From NCBI RefSeq assembly GCF_014764405.1, contig NZ_CP061725.1:3472001-3536000 (forward strand): a DNA stretch of 64,000 nt, written 5' to 3'. Position 1 is the first letter of the stretch, and every line of letters begins with the position of its first letter. Origin of the DNA: Micromonospora craniellae (GTDB lineage: Bacteria > Actinomycetota > Actinomycetes > Mycobacteriales > Micromonosporaceae). The position numbers were made by a program, and so were the translations under genes. Shown here piece after piece: positions 8,538 through 15,798 of this stretch. Below the pieces are notes generated by a model, which saw only the letters and a list, made by a program, of their open reading frames with translations, was not told the origin of the DNA and did not search any database.

Positions 8538-8569
8538 ACTCACAGCCACTCAGAGGGCGGTCCGCAGTG

Positions 8570-8977
8570 CTACGTCCGTTTCGGGTTAAGTGCGAAGACA
8601 CCGGGTTCGTTTTCGGTGAGGACGCTGTGGTTGACCATGCGTTTCAGCTTCGCGCGGGTGCCTTCGACGTGTTTCGGTAGGGGTTCGACGCCGAGTGCGA
8701 GGCAGATGCCCTTGGCGCGCATGCCGGTGGGCGCGGTGCTGAGGATGTGCAGGATTTGCTGGTAGGGGGCGCTGGCGATGGTGGGGTCGTCGGCGGTGAA
8801 CTCGGCGGCGGCGAGGGTGCGCAGGGTGGTGCGGGTGGTGGCCAGGTCGGCCAGTTCGCCGTCGAGGCGGGCGAGTTCTTCGGTGAGCGCGGTGATCTGC
8901 TCGCGCAGCTGGTCGGCGCGTTGGCGTGTGGTGGTTTCGCGGTCGGCGATCAGGTCGAGGACGGTGGGGAGGTTCAC
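8570..8977 (-). CDS. IS-encoded small coiled-coil / winged-helix accessory protein
   Basis: 135 residues starting at GTG 8977, which overlaps the transposase stop as GTGA, and ending inside the left inverted repeat. The first half is a charged coiled coil (RQRADQLREQITALTEELARL). The second half resembles a winged helix (AKGICLALGVEPL, then VNHSVLTENEPGVFAL). It is inside the IS ends, so it moves with the transposase and may regulate it or bind the IS ends. I do not recognise a named family. Confidence 0.75.
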   Translation of the reverse strand: MNLPTVLDLIADRETTTRQRADQLREQITALTEELARLDGELADLATTRTTLRTLAAAEFTADDPTIASAPYQQILHILSTAPTGMRAKGICLALGVEPLPKHVEGTRAKLKRMVNHSVLTENEPGVFALNPKRT

Positions 8978-9810
8978 CGGTGCCGCCAGGAGGGTGTGCT
9001 GGTTCCGGTCAGCCGGCGCACGATGTTCGCCGTCGACGCCCACAGGGTTCGTGACACCGACGATTCTGGTCGGCTTTCGTACTCCCGCGCGAGTCGGCGG
9101 TGCAGCATCAGGGTGCCGTTGACCTGCTCGACGATCCACCGTTTACGGATCGGTACGAACCCGGGCTTGGTGTCGGATCGTTTGACGATCTCGACGTCGA
9201 TGCCCAGGACGGCGCCGTGCAGTGCAAGGTCCTGTTTGAACCCGGCGTCGACCCAGGCGCGGCTCACCGTCGGGGTGTGTGCGACGACCTTGTCGAGCAG
9301 CCGGATACCGATGGCGTTGTCGGTGACCGACGCTGCGGTCACCACGACCGCGATGACCAGCCCCAACGCGTCCACCGCCAGCCCCCGCTTACGCCCCGAC
9401 ACTTTCTTCGCCGCGTCCTTGCCGGTCGTCGCGGCCGGGACGTGGTTCGCCGCCCGGATCGACTGGGTGTCCAACACGACCGCGCTCGGATCCTCCCGAC
9501 GGCCGACCTTCTCCCGGGCCTGGCAGCGCAGGAGATCGTGGATCACCTGGTCGGTGCCGTCGTCACGCCACAGCGCGAAGTAGTAGTAGGTGGCCGACTT
9601 CGGCGGCAGGTCGTGCGGCAGGTACGCCCACTGACACCCGGTCCGGTTCTGGTAGAAGATCGCGTTCACGATCTCCCGCAGGTCGTAGTCACCCTCACGA
9701 CCCGACACCGAGACCGCGACCCGCTTGGCCTTCCACGCCTGCAGAAACGGCCCGATCAGCTCCCACTGCTCGTCGGTGACATCACTGGGATACCGCTTTC
9801 GATCACCCAT
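8974..9810 (-). CDS. IS5-family transposase
   Basis: 278 residues, ATG start. It begins with the IS5-type N-terminus YPSDVTDEQWELIGPF, then GCQWAYLPHDLPPKSATYYYF, the first catalytic Asp in VVLDTQSIR, the second in the AWVDAGFK region, and an RWIVEQVNGTLMLHRRLAREYE segment carrying the catalytic Glu. This is a complete DDE transposase of normal length. Its stop is translationally coupled to the accessory gene. It acts on the 16-bp inverted repeats that bound the element. Confidence 0.92.
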   Translation of the reverse strand: MGDRKRYPSDVTDEQWELIGPFLQAWKAKRVAVSVSGREGDYDLREIVNAIFYQNRTGCQWAYLPHDLPPKSATYYYFALWRDDGTDQVIHDLLRCQAREKVGRREDPSAVVLDTQSIRAANHVPAATTGKDAAKKVSGRKRGLAVDALGLVIAVVVTAASVTDNAIGIRLLDKVVAHTPTVSRAWVDAGFKQDLALHGAVLGIDVEIVKRSDTKPGFVPIRKRWIVEQVNGTLMLHRRLAREYESRPESSVSRTLWASTANIVRRLTGTSTPSWRHR

Positions 9811-9960
9811 GACCGGGCTAACGCCCCATCCGCCCGACGGTCACGACCAGAACTCACATTCAACCCATCGACTTACTGCTATCCATGGCGAACCCGCCGG
9901 AAGACCACCAACCGGACGCAACGCATAGATCAGATCAAGTTACTGCGGACCGCCCTCTCA

Positions 9961-10272
9961 GTGGTGTTGACGCCGTGTCGCAGGTTGCGGGGTGGGCCGG
10001 TGTCTGAGCCACCGCGAGCGCGTGCCACAGGTTCTGTCAGTGTGTCACAGGGCAGGTCAACCCGCCTTTGTCAGAAACCTTTCCATTAGTCACAGTCGAT
10101 GACACTTTCCTGCTTTCCGTCTTTGTCGGAGGCCGGGACGCGGACGGTGATCGGAGGTGTGAGCAGCTCTGTCAGAGGCTTGTGAGCCCGCTGTGGCGGA
10201 ATCGATGTCACCGCTCGCCGTGACGACACCGGCGGCGTCATCGAATCTCATCGCTGTCACAGGAGTTTTGAC
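9961..10272. promoter_or_regulatory. Repeat-rich control region upstream of the sigma-like gene
   Basis: No gene. It contains several short direct and inverted elements built from CTGTCAG, GTGTCACAG and TGTGAGC, including one clear copy of the shared motif at 10045-10063. The last 15 bases give CACAGGAG and a 7-nt spacer before the ATG of the sigma-like gene. The region was continuous with the 44-bp repeat at 8494 before the IS inserted. Its density of related half-sites suggests repressor or activator binding. Confidence 0.55.
10045..10063 (+). promoter_or_regulatory. Candidate shared operator, copy 1
   Basis: TCACAGGGCAGGTCAACCC. It shares TCACA, a short spacer, GCAGGTCA and a C-run with sites at 11359, 22056 and 53082 and, more weakly, 20949. 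It lies 210 bp before the sigma-like gene. Confidence 0.5.
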
Positions 10273-11151
10273 ATGAGTGTGTCCGACGGTACGGACTGGC
10301 CCACTTCCGCCCTTGACGCGGCGGCGACCGCCTTCGCCGCGCTGACGTGTGAACCCGCGCCACTGGTTTTGGACTGCGCGGCGTTCGGCCTCGACACGGG
10401 TCTCCCGCAGCAGGAGGTGCCGTTGCCCGCGCTGCGGGAGTGGCTGTTGCGTCATCCTCGCGCCTATGCGGCGCGTGACGAGGTGTGGCGGGAGTTGATC
10501 CGCCGTGCTCGGCTCGACGGGCCGCACTGGGTCGTCGCTGCGGTCGGCATGGCGATGCCGGCGCTGCGGCAATACGCGGGCCGGTTGTGCGAGGGGTACA
10601 ACGGCGACCCGGCGGACGTGGACGCCGAGATTCTGACCGGCTTCCTGACCGCGTTACGTGATCGGGCGGACCTGACCAAGCCGGCGCCGTACGCGAGCCT
10701 GTGCAAGGCGGCGTGGCGGGCCGGGCGTGACCTGCGGCTGCGGCAGCAGGAGTACGTGCCGGTGGAGGACATCGAGCACGTCACGTCCGGTCCCCGCACG
10801 CCGAAGGTGCCGTACGGGCATCCGGACCTGCTGGTCCGCCGTGCGGTGACCCTGGGAATCCTCGACCCGGAGGACGAGCAGGCCTACATCGACGTGCGGC
10901 TCGGACGACGCGCGATCGAGCCCATCGCCGCCGCGGCCGGCGTCAGCGTGGACGCCCTCCGTATGCGCCTGTCCCGCATCGACGGCCGCATCGCCGAAGC
11001 CCTCACGGACGGGCTGCTGACCGGGGGCGCGTCGCCGGAGACGGTGGCGCAGCTACGGCTGCAGGCCGGGCAGCGCGGCCGACGGCGAGCGGGCCGTGCC
11101 GCTGCCCGCCGCGAAGCCGCCGCCCAGGTCCCGGTCACGGCGGCTGCCTGA
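10273..11151 (+). CDS. Sigma-70-like regulatory protein
   Basis: 292 residues, ATG with AGGAG 7 nt upstream. A long helical N-terminal part (PHWVVAAVGMAMPALRQYAGRLCEGYNGDPADVDAEILTGF region) has the look of sigma region 2. A C-terminal helix-turn-helix like region 4 follows (IEPIAAAAGVSVDALRMRLSRIDGRI, about residues 215-245), ending in a basic Ala/Arg tail. It resembles the ECF-like or sigma-like regulators found beside transfer genes of actinobacterial elements. It sits alone between two repeat-rich intergenic regions and just upstream of the secretion operon, so it is the best candidate to control transfer. Promoter recognition is not demonstrated by the sequence. Confidence 0.65.
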   Translation: MSVSDGTDWPTSALDAAATAFAALTCEPAPLVLDCAAFGLDTGLPQQEVPLPALREWLLRHPRAYAARDEVWRELIRRARLDGPHWVVAAVGMAMPALRQYAGRLCEGYNGDPADVDAEILTGFLTALRDRADLTKPAPYASLCKAAWRAGRDLRLRQQEYVPVEDIEHVTSGPRTPKVPYGHPDLLVRRAVTLGILDPEDEQAYIDVRLGRRAIEPIAAAAGVSVDALRMRLSRIDGRIAEALTDGLLTGGASPETVAQLRLQAGQRGRRRAGRAAARREAAAQVPVTAAA

Positions 11152-11174
11152 CAACTCCACCCCACCGACTCCAG

Positions 11175-11213
11175 CGGCTGTGGCCCGACGTGCACCACGT
11201 CGGGCCACAGCCG
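11175..11213 (+). terminator. Strong intrinsic terminator after the sigma-like gene
   Basis: A perfect 18-bp stem (left arm 11175-11192, right arm 11196-11213) with a 3-nt loop, followed by TTT. It begins 24 bp after the stop codon. Confidence 0.88.
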
Positions 11214-11358
11214 TTTCTGCGGGAGACCGGCGGTTGTACCTGTCGATGTCTGTCAAGGGCTGTGAGCCCCGCCAACACTCACACAACGACACGCCTGGGC
11301 AGTTCCCCACCGCTGTGAGCCCCTGTCCTTCGGACACGCCTGCTGTGCGCAAGAACCA

Positions 11359-11378
11359 GCCCTGACCTGCGCTGTGAG
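11359..11378 (-). promoter_or_regulatory. Candidate shared operator, copy 2
   Basis: On the minus strand this reads CTCACAGCGCAGGTCAGGGC. It lies about 370 bp before the VirB2-like gene and 33 bp from the right 44-bp repeat. Confidence 0.5.
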
Positions 11379-11410
11379 CCGTCGCCGCACTGTGTGAGCG
11401 GCTTGTGGGC

Positions 11411-11454
11411 GCGGCAAGTGTTCGCCACGGCTCACAAACCCCGGTTTGGGGGTG
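11411..11454. repeat. 44-bp inverted repeat, right copy
   Basis: Reverse complement of 8494-8537 with two mismatches. It contains CTCACAAACCCCGGTTTGG, so it also overlaps the CTCACA half of the shared motif. Confidence 0.85.
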
Positions 11455-11744
11455 CGGGACCTCTACGAGCCATGCCGCTCGTCGGTCCCGCCCGCCGCCG
11501 GGCGACACGAGGAGCGAATACGATCCGCATGCCTCGGGTGCCGCGCCACGTTGATGCGCTGACACCACATTGATGACCGCAAACCACCCACGAGGGAGGA
11601 CGAGCTCCTCCCGGGGCTCACGCGGTTCGTCCGCTCCTTCACCTGCGCCCGGCGGCGGTCCCTTCAGACCGCTTCGAGCAATCGCCACGCCTCGGTCACG
11701 CCGTTCGTTCGGCGCGTCCAGGGCGCGGCGGGAGGTGAACCTCA

Positions 11745-12125
11745 ATGTCCCGCACCCCACTGCGCACCCTTCTGAGACAACCCGCCGCACGCGCGGCGCT
11801 ACGCGTCGCCGTGCCGGCGGCCGGCCTCGCCCTGACACTCGCCCTCCCGGTCGCCGCGCACGCCGACCCCGGCGCCGCCGTCGACCTGGCGGCGAACTCG
11901 CTGCCCGCCGTCATCACCAACCTCCGCATGTGGATCATGGGGATCCTCGCCGCGCTCGCCACCCTCTTCCTCGTCCTGGCCGGCGTGTACTGGGCCACCG
12001 CGGGCGGTGACCCGTCCCAGGTCGAGAAAGCGAAGCTGGCCCTGCGCAACGCGCTGGTCGGCTACGGCCTGGCCGTCCTCGCGCCGGTCCTGCTGCAGGT
12101 CGTCCGAGGCATCGTCGGGGGCTGA
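11745..12125 (+). CDS. VirB2/TrbC-like pilin subunit
   Basis: 126 residues. A basic N-terminus and hydrophobic stretch end in a signal-peptidase-like VAAHADPG (cleavage about residue 40), followed by two hydrophobic helices (WIMGILAALATLFLVLAGVYW and LVGYGLAVLAPVLLQVV) with a GGDPSQVEKAK loop between. This is the standard size and layout of VirB2-type pilins. It opens the secretion operon: the next gene starts 4 bp after its stop. GGGAGG lies before the ATG. It is expected to be membrane-inserted and processed. Confidence 0.85.
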   Translation: MSRTPLRTLLRQPAARAALRVAVPAAGLALTLALPVAAHADPGAAVDLAANSLPAVITNLRMWIMGILAALATLFLVLAGVYWATAGGDPSQVEKAKLALRNALVGYGLAVLAPVLLQVVRGIVGG

Positions 12126-12128
12126 CCC

Positions 12129-13043
12129 ATGACGGTGTGGATGCTCGACCAGATCCTCGGCTGGATGACCACCGCGGTCCTGGCGTGCCTCGACGCGATC
12201 TTCGACCTCATCACCGGTGTCCTACTCACCACCCCGAGAGTCACCGCGCTGCCGCAGGTGCAGGCGCTCACCGGCCGATCGGTGTGGATCGTGGACGCCG
12301 TGTTCGTGTTGGCGTTCGTCGCCGCCGGCATCCTGATCATGGTCGCCGGCGGCGACGAACAGGCCCGCTACACGGCCAAGGACCTCCTGCCCCGACTGGT
12401 CGTCGGATTCACCGCCGCGCACTTCTCCCAACTGGTCTGCGGCCAGCTCATCGACCTCACCAACGCCCTGACCGCAGCCGTCGCCGACGGCTACGACAGC
12501 GACGGCACGTTCACCGCGATCCAGACCCACCTCACCGCCGCCCAGGACCGGGCCGTGCCCCTGCTGTTCCTCGTCCTGACCCTGATCATCACGATCCTGA
12601 TCGCGACGACCGCGGTCCAACTCATCGGCCGGTTCGTCGCGCTGCTGGTCCTGACCGCCATCGCCCCACTGGCCCTGGCCTGCCACGCCCTGCCGCAGAC
12701 CGACCCGCTGGCCCGCCTGTGGTGGCGCGCCTACACCGGCTGCCTGGCGATACCCGTCGCGCAGGCGTTCTTCCTCACCGCCGGAGAACGGGTCCTGCTC
12801 GACCCGGCGACCATGCTGCCCGTGTTCGGGATGCCCGCCGACCCCGGCGGCACCCTGAACCTCCTGGTCGTCGTGGTCCTGCTGTGGACCACCGTCAAGA
12901 TCCCCGCACTGATGGCCCGCTGGGCGGGCCAGAGCGGACACGGCACCACCGCGATGCTCGGCGCCGCCGCCCGCGTCGTCGTGGTGCAGCAACTCACCCG
13001 CACCGTCCCCGGACTCTCCACCCTGAGAAGGACCGTCAGATGA
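12129..13043 (+). CDS. VirB6/TrbL-like polytopic membrane protein
   Basis: 304 residues with about six hydrophobic segments (for example IWIVDAVFVLAFVAAGILIMVA, LLFLVLTLIITILIATTAVQLIG and LNLLVVVVLLWTTVKIP). A charged GGDEQARYTAKDLLPRLVVGF patch is characteristic of the inner-membrane channel protein next to pilin genes in Gram-positive type IV systems. It lies between the pilin and PrgI genes, and its stop overlaps the next ATG. It should form part of the membrane channel for DNA transfer. Confidence 0.82.
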   Translation: MTVWMLDQILGWMTTAVLACLDAIFDLITGVLLTTPRVTALPQVQALTGRSVWIVDAVFVLAFVAAGILIMVAGGDEQARYTAKDLLPRLVVGFTAAHFSQLVCGQLIDLTNALTAAVADGYDSDGTFTAIQTHLTAAQDRAVPLLFLVLTLIITILIATTAVQLIGRFVALLVLTAIAPLALACHALPQTDPLARLWWRAYTGCLAIPVAQAFFLTAGERVLLDPATMLPVFGMPADPGGTLNLLVVVVLLWTTVKIPALMARWAGQSGHGTTAMLGAAARVVVVQQLTRTVPGLSTLRRTVR

Positions 13044-14014
13044 GCACCCCCGAACCCGACACCGGCCCGGCACGCACGCGCATGCCCGCCGACGTCGACG
13101 CCCCCGACAAGGTCGCCTACGGCCTGACCTTCCACCAACTGGCCATCGTCGCCGCCGGAGCGCTTCTGTACTACGGCGCATGGCAAGCCTTGAACACGGT
13201 GGTCCCGGTACCGGTGCTCATCGGTGCTGGTGTGGTGTTGGGCGGGCTGGTGATCGGCCTAGCGCTCGGACGCCGAGACGGTCTGTCGATGGATACGTGG
13301 CTGCTGCACGCGATCCGTCACACCCGTACCCCTCGGTCGCTGGCCGCCGCTGACATCGCGGCGGAGCCCACTGCGCCGGACTGGGTCGAGACGCCGAAGA
13401 GCGGCCGGACGCCGCTGCCGGCGCCGTTGCGGCTGCCCGCCGACGCCATCGACGACGACGGGGAGATCAGCCTCGGTAGCGCCCGCGCCGCGATCGTCGG
13501 CACCACCACGGTGAACCTCGCGCTGCGCACCCCCGACGAGCAGGCCGCCCTCATTGAGGGCTGGGGCAGGTGGCTCAACAGCCTGTCCACGCCGACGCAG
13601 ATCGTCGTGTCGGCGCAGCCGGTCGATCTGGCGTCTCACAGCCGTGCGCTCGCCGCCGCCGCAGATGCCCAGCCGCATCCGCAGCTTCGCGCGGCGTGCG
13701 CCGACCACGCCGAGTTCCTCGGCGACCTCGCCTCGCGGCGCGACCCGCTGCGCCGGCAGGTCCTGGTCGTCCACCGCACGACCGCAGGCGAGCGCACCGG
13801 GCACGCCGCTCGGCGCCGCGCCGACGACACCGTTCGGGCACTGGCCGGGCTCGGCGTCAGCCCCCGGGTGCTCGACGGCGCGGCAGTGACCGCCGCCCTG
13901 ACCTGCGCCGCCGACCCCTACCGGCCACCGCGCCCGGGCGGCCTCGCCGCACCCGATGCCGTCATCACCGCGAGCGCCCCCGCTCGCACCCGCAGGAAGA
14001 GGAGGACATCATGA
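13040..14014 (+). CDS. PrgI/VirB3-like component
   Basis: 324 residues, starting at ATG 13040 in an ATGA overlap. The N-terminus MPADVDAPDKVAYGLTFHQLAIVAAGALLYYG followed by VLIGAGVVLGGLVIGLALGRRDG gives the two-helix signature of PrgI (VirB3-like) proteins. The rest is a soluble domain ending in a basic tail (RTRRKRRTS). In Gram-positive systems PrgI-type proteins sit just before the VirB4 ATPase, as here, and recruit it to the membrane. The C-terminal extension is longer than in minimal PrgI proteins and of unknown role. Confidence 0.8.
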   Translation: MSTPEPDTGPARTRMPADVDAPDKVAYGLTFHQLAIVAAGALLYYGAWQALNTVVPVPVLIGAGVVLGGLVIGLALGRRDGLSMDTWLLHAIRHTRTPRSLAAADIAAEPTAPDWVETPKSGRTPLPAPLRLPADAIDDDGEISLGSARAAIVGTTTVNLALRTPDEQAALIEGWGRWLNSLSTPTQIVVSAQPVDLASHSRALAAAADAQPHPQLRAACADHAEFLGDLASRRDPLRRQVLVVHRTTAGERTGHAARRRADDTVRALAGLGVSPRVLDGAAVTAALTCAADPYRPPRPGGLAAPDAVITASAPARTRRKRRTS

Positions 14015-15798
14015 TCAGGAGGAGACGCTCCGGCGGCGCGGCCGTGGAAGCCCCGCCGGCCTCGCTGGCGTCGGCGGTCGCACCGGCCACGGTCGAAGTC
14101 GCGCCCCGGTGGCTGCACGTCGGCGACGGATACGCCGCCACCCTGGTGGTGACCGGCTACCCGGCCGAGGTCGGCCCGGCGTGGCTGGAACCGCTGTTGT
14201 CCTGGCCGGGCCGGCTCGACCTCGCCATGCACATCGAGCCGCTCCCGGCGCCGATCGCCGCGTCCCGGCTGCGAAAGCAGCGGGCCCGGCTGGAGTCCTC
14301 CCGGCGGGCCGACTCCGAGCGGGGCAAGCTGGCCGACCCCTACGTCGACGCCGCCGCTCACGACGCCGGCGACCTGGCCGAGCGCCTCGCCCGGGGCGCG
14401 GCGAAGCTGTTCCGGGTCGGCCTATATCTCACCGTGCACGCCCGCACCGAAGACGAACTACTGCAGGCGTGCGCGCAGGTCCGGGCCGCCGCCGCATCAA
14501 CCCTCCTCGAGGTACAACCCGCGACCTGGCGCCAGCTCCCCGGATGGACCACCACCCTGCCGCTGGCCTCCGACGGGCTGCGGATGCTGCGCACCATGGA
14601 CACCCAAGCCCTGGCCAGCTCGTTCCCGCTGGCGTCACCGGATCTGCCCGCGCCGCCGCCCGGTGACCCGCCGACCACCGGTGGCGTCCTCTACGGCGTC
14701 AACCCCGCCAGCGCCGGGATCGTCTGGTGGGACCGCTGGACGCAGGAGAACCACAACGCCATCGTCCTCGCCCGAAGTGGGGCGGGGAAGTCGTACTTCG
14801 TCAAGTTGGAGATCCTGCGCAGCCTCTACCAGGGTGTGCAGATCGCGGTCGTCGATCCCGAGGACGAGTACCTGCGACTGTGCGACGCGGTCGGAGGCAG
14901 CGCCGTGCGCCTCGGCCTCCCGGGCGTGAAGATCAACCCCCTGGACTTGCCGGCCGGCGACCGGCGTCCGGACGTACTCACCCGCCGTGGACTGTTCCTG
15001 CACACGCTGATCAGCGTGCTGCTCGGGCATCAGCCGCCACCGGCGGAGCGGGCCGCCCTGGACCGGGCCATCCTCGCCGTCTACCGGTCCGCCGGCATCA
15101 CGGCGGACCCGGCCACACATCACCGACCGGCACCACTACTACGCGACCTGGCCGAGACGCTGCGCACCGACGACGACCCGGCCGCCGCGACTCTGGCCGC
15201 CCGGCTCGCGCCGTGGGTACAGGGCAGCTTCGCCGACCTGTTCAACGGGCCGACCACCCAAACCCCACTCGGGCACCTCGTCGTGTGGTCCCTCCGTCAC
15301 CTGCCCGACGAGCTGCGCACGGTCGGCACGCTGCTCGCGCTGGACTCGATCTGGCGCACGGTCGACGCGCCGGTCGGCCCGCCGCAGCGGCGGCTCGTCG
15401 TGGTCGACGAGGCCTGGTTGCTGATGCGTGACGGCGAGGGCGCAAGGTTTCTCTTCCGCATGTCGAAGGCGGCGCGTAAACGCAACGCGGGGCTGACCGT
15501 GGTCACCCAGGACGCCGCCGACGTGCTCGGCACGGACCTCGGTCAGGCGGTGGTGTCCAACGCCTCGACGCAGGTGCTGCTGCGGCAGGCGCCCCAGGCC
15601 ATCGACGCCGTCGGAGAGGCTTTCGGCCTCACCGGCGGCGAGCGACGGCTGCTGCTGTCGGCCCGCCGCGGCCAGGGGTTGTTGATCTCCGGGGTGAACA
15701 GGACGAGCTTCGAATCGATCTCCTCGGAGGCGGAGCACGAGCTGTGCACCACGAACCCGGCCGAGTTGGCCGACCTCGACGAGAAGGACGACCTGTGA
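14011..15798 (+). CDS. VirB4/TraC-like secretion ATPase
   Basis: 595 residues, ATG 14011 overlapping the previous stop, with AGGAAGAGGAGG upstream. Walker A is RSGAGKSYF (lysine 260). Walker B is RRLVVVDEAW (Asp466-Glu467), followed by the VirB4-type FLFRMSKAARKRNAGLTVV and TQDAADVL motifs. This ATPase powers assembly and transfer of the type IV channel and acts at the cytoplasmic face. It is complete, and its stop overlaps the GTG of the coupling protein. Confidence 0.94.
   Translation: MIRRRRSGGAAVEAPPASLASAVAPATVEVAPRWLHVGDGYAATLVVTGYPAEVGPAWLEPLLSWPGRLDLAMHIEPLPAPIAASRLRKQRARLESSRRADSERGKLADPYVDAAAHDAGDLAERLARGAAKLFRVGLYLTVHARTEDELLQACAQVRAAAASTLLEVQPATWRQLPGWTTTLPLASDGLRMLRTMDTQALASSFPLASPDLPAPPPGDPPTTGGVLYGVNPASAGIVWWDRWTQENHNAIVLARSGAGKSYFVKLEILRSLYQGVQIAVVDPEDEYLRLCDAVGGSAVRLGLPGVKINPLDLPAGDRRPDVLTRRGLFLHTLISVLLGHQPPPAERAALDRAILAVYRSAGITADPATHHRPAPLLRDLAETLRTDDDPAAATLAARLAPWVQGSFADLFNGPTTQTPLGHLVVWSLRHLPDELRTVGTLLALDSIWRTVDAPVGPPQRRLVVVDEAWLLMRDGEGARFLFRMSKAARKRNAGLTVVTQDAADVLGTDLGQAVVSNASTQVLLRQAPQAIDAVGEAFGLTGGERRLLLSARRGQGLLISGVNRTSFESISSEAEHELCTTNPAELADLDEKDDL

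Larger units (their letters stand above)
8553..9957 (-). mobile_element. IS5-family insertion sequence, complete (1405 bp)
   Basis: The ends are GAGGGCGGTCCGCAGT at 8553-8568 and its exact reverse complement at 9942-9957, a perfect 16-bp terminal inverted repeat, flanked on each side by TCA (8550-8552 and 9958-9960) as an apparent 3-bp duplication. Rejoining the flanks gives CCACTCAGTGG, a palindromic target. The element holds a DDE transposase and a small coupled passenger gene. Intact ends and both genes suggest a recent, potentially active copy. It separates the methyltransferase cassette from its original upstream control region. Confidence 0.92.
11214..11744. promoter_or_regulatory. Control region upstream of the secretion operon
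   Basis: No gene. It holds repeated CTGTGAGC elements (near 11268, 11313, 11371 and 11390), a reverse-oriented copy of the shared motif at 11359-11378 and the right copy of the 44-bp inverted repeat at 11411-11454. It ends in GGGAGG before the pilin ATG. The remaining 280 bp show nothing recognisable. Confidence 0.5.

Noticed and set aside
8494..11454. Reading the 44-bp inverted repeats as ends of a larger transposon
   Set aside because: No flanking duplication and the enclosed transposase has its own 16-bp ends; the repeats look like control sites.
12137..13039. Long plus-strand Arg/Pro-rich frame through the VirB6-like gene
   Set aside because: It is only the upstream extension of the PrgI frame; the true start is ATG 13040 in an ATGA overlap.
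12222..13181. 319-codon minus-strand frame opposite the VirB6-like gene
   Set aside because: Gly/Arg low-complexity antisense frame typical of high-GC DNA; no motifs or ribosome-binding site.
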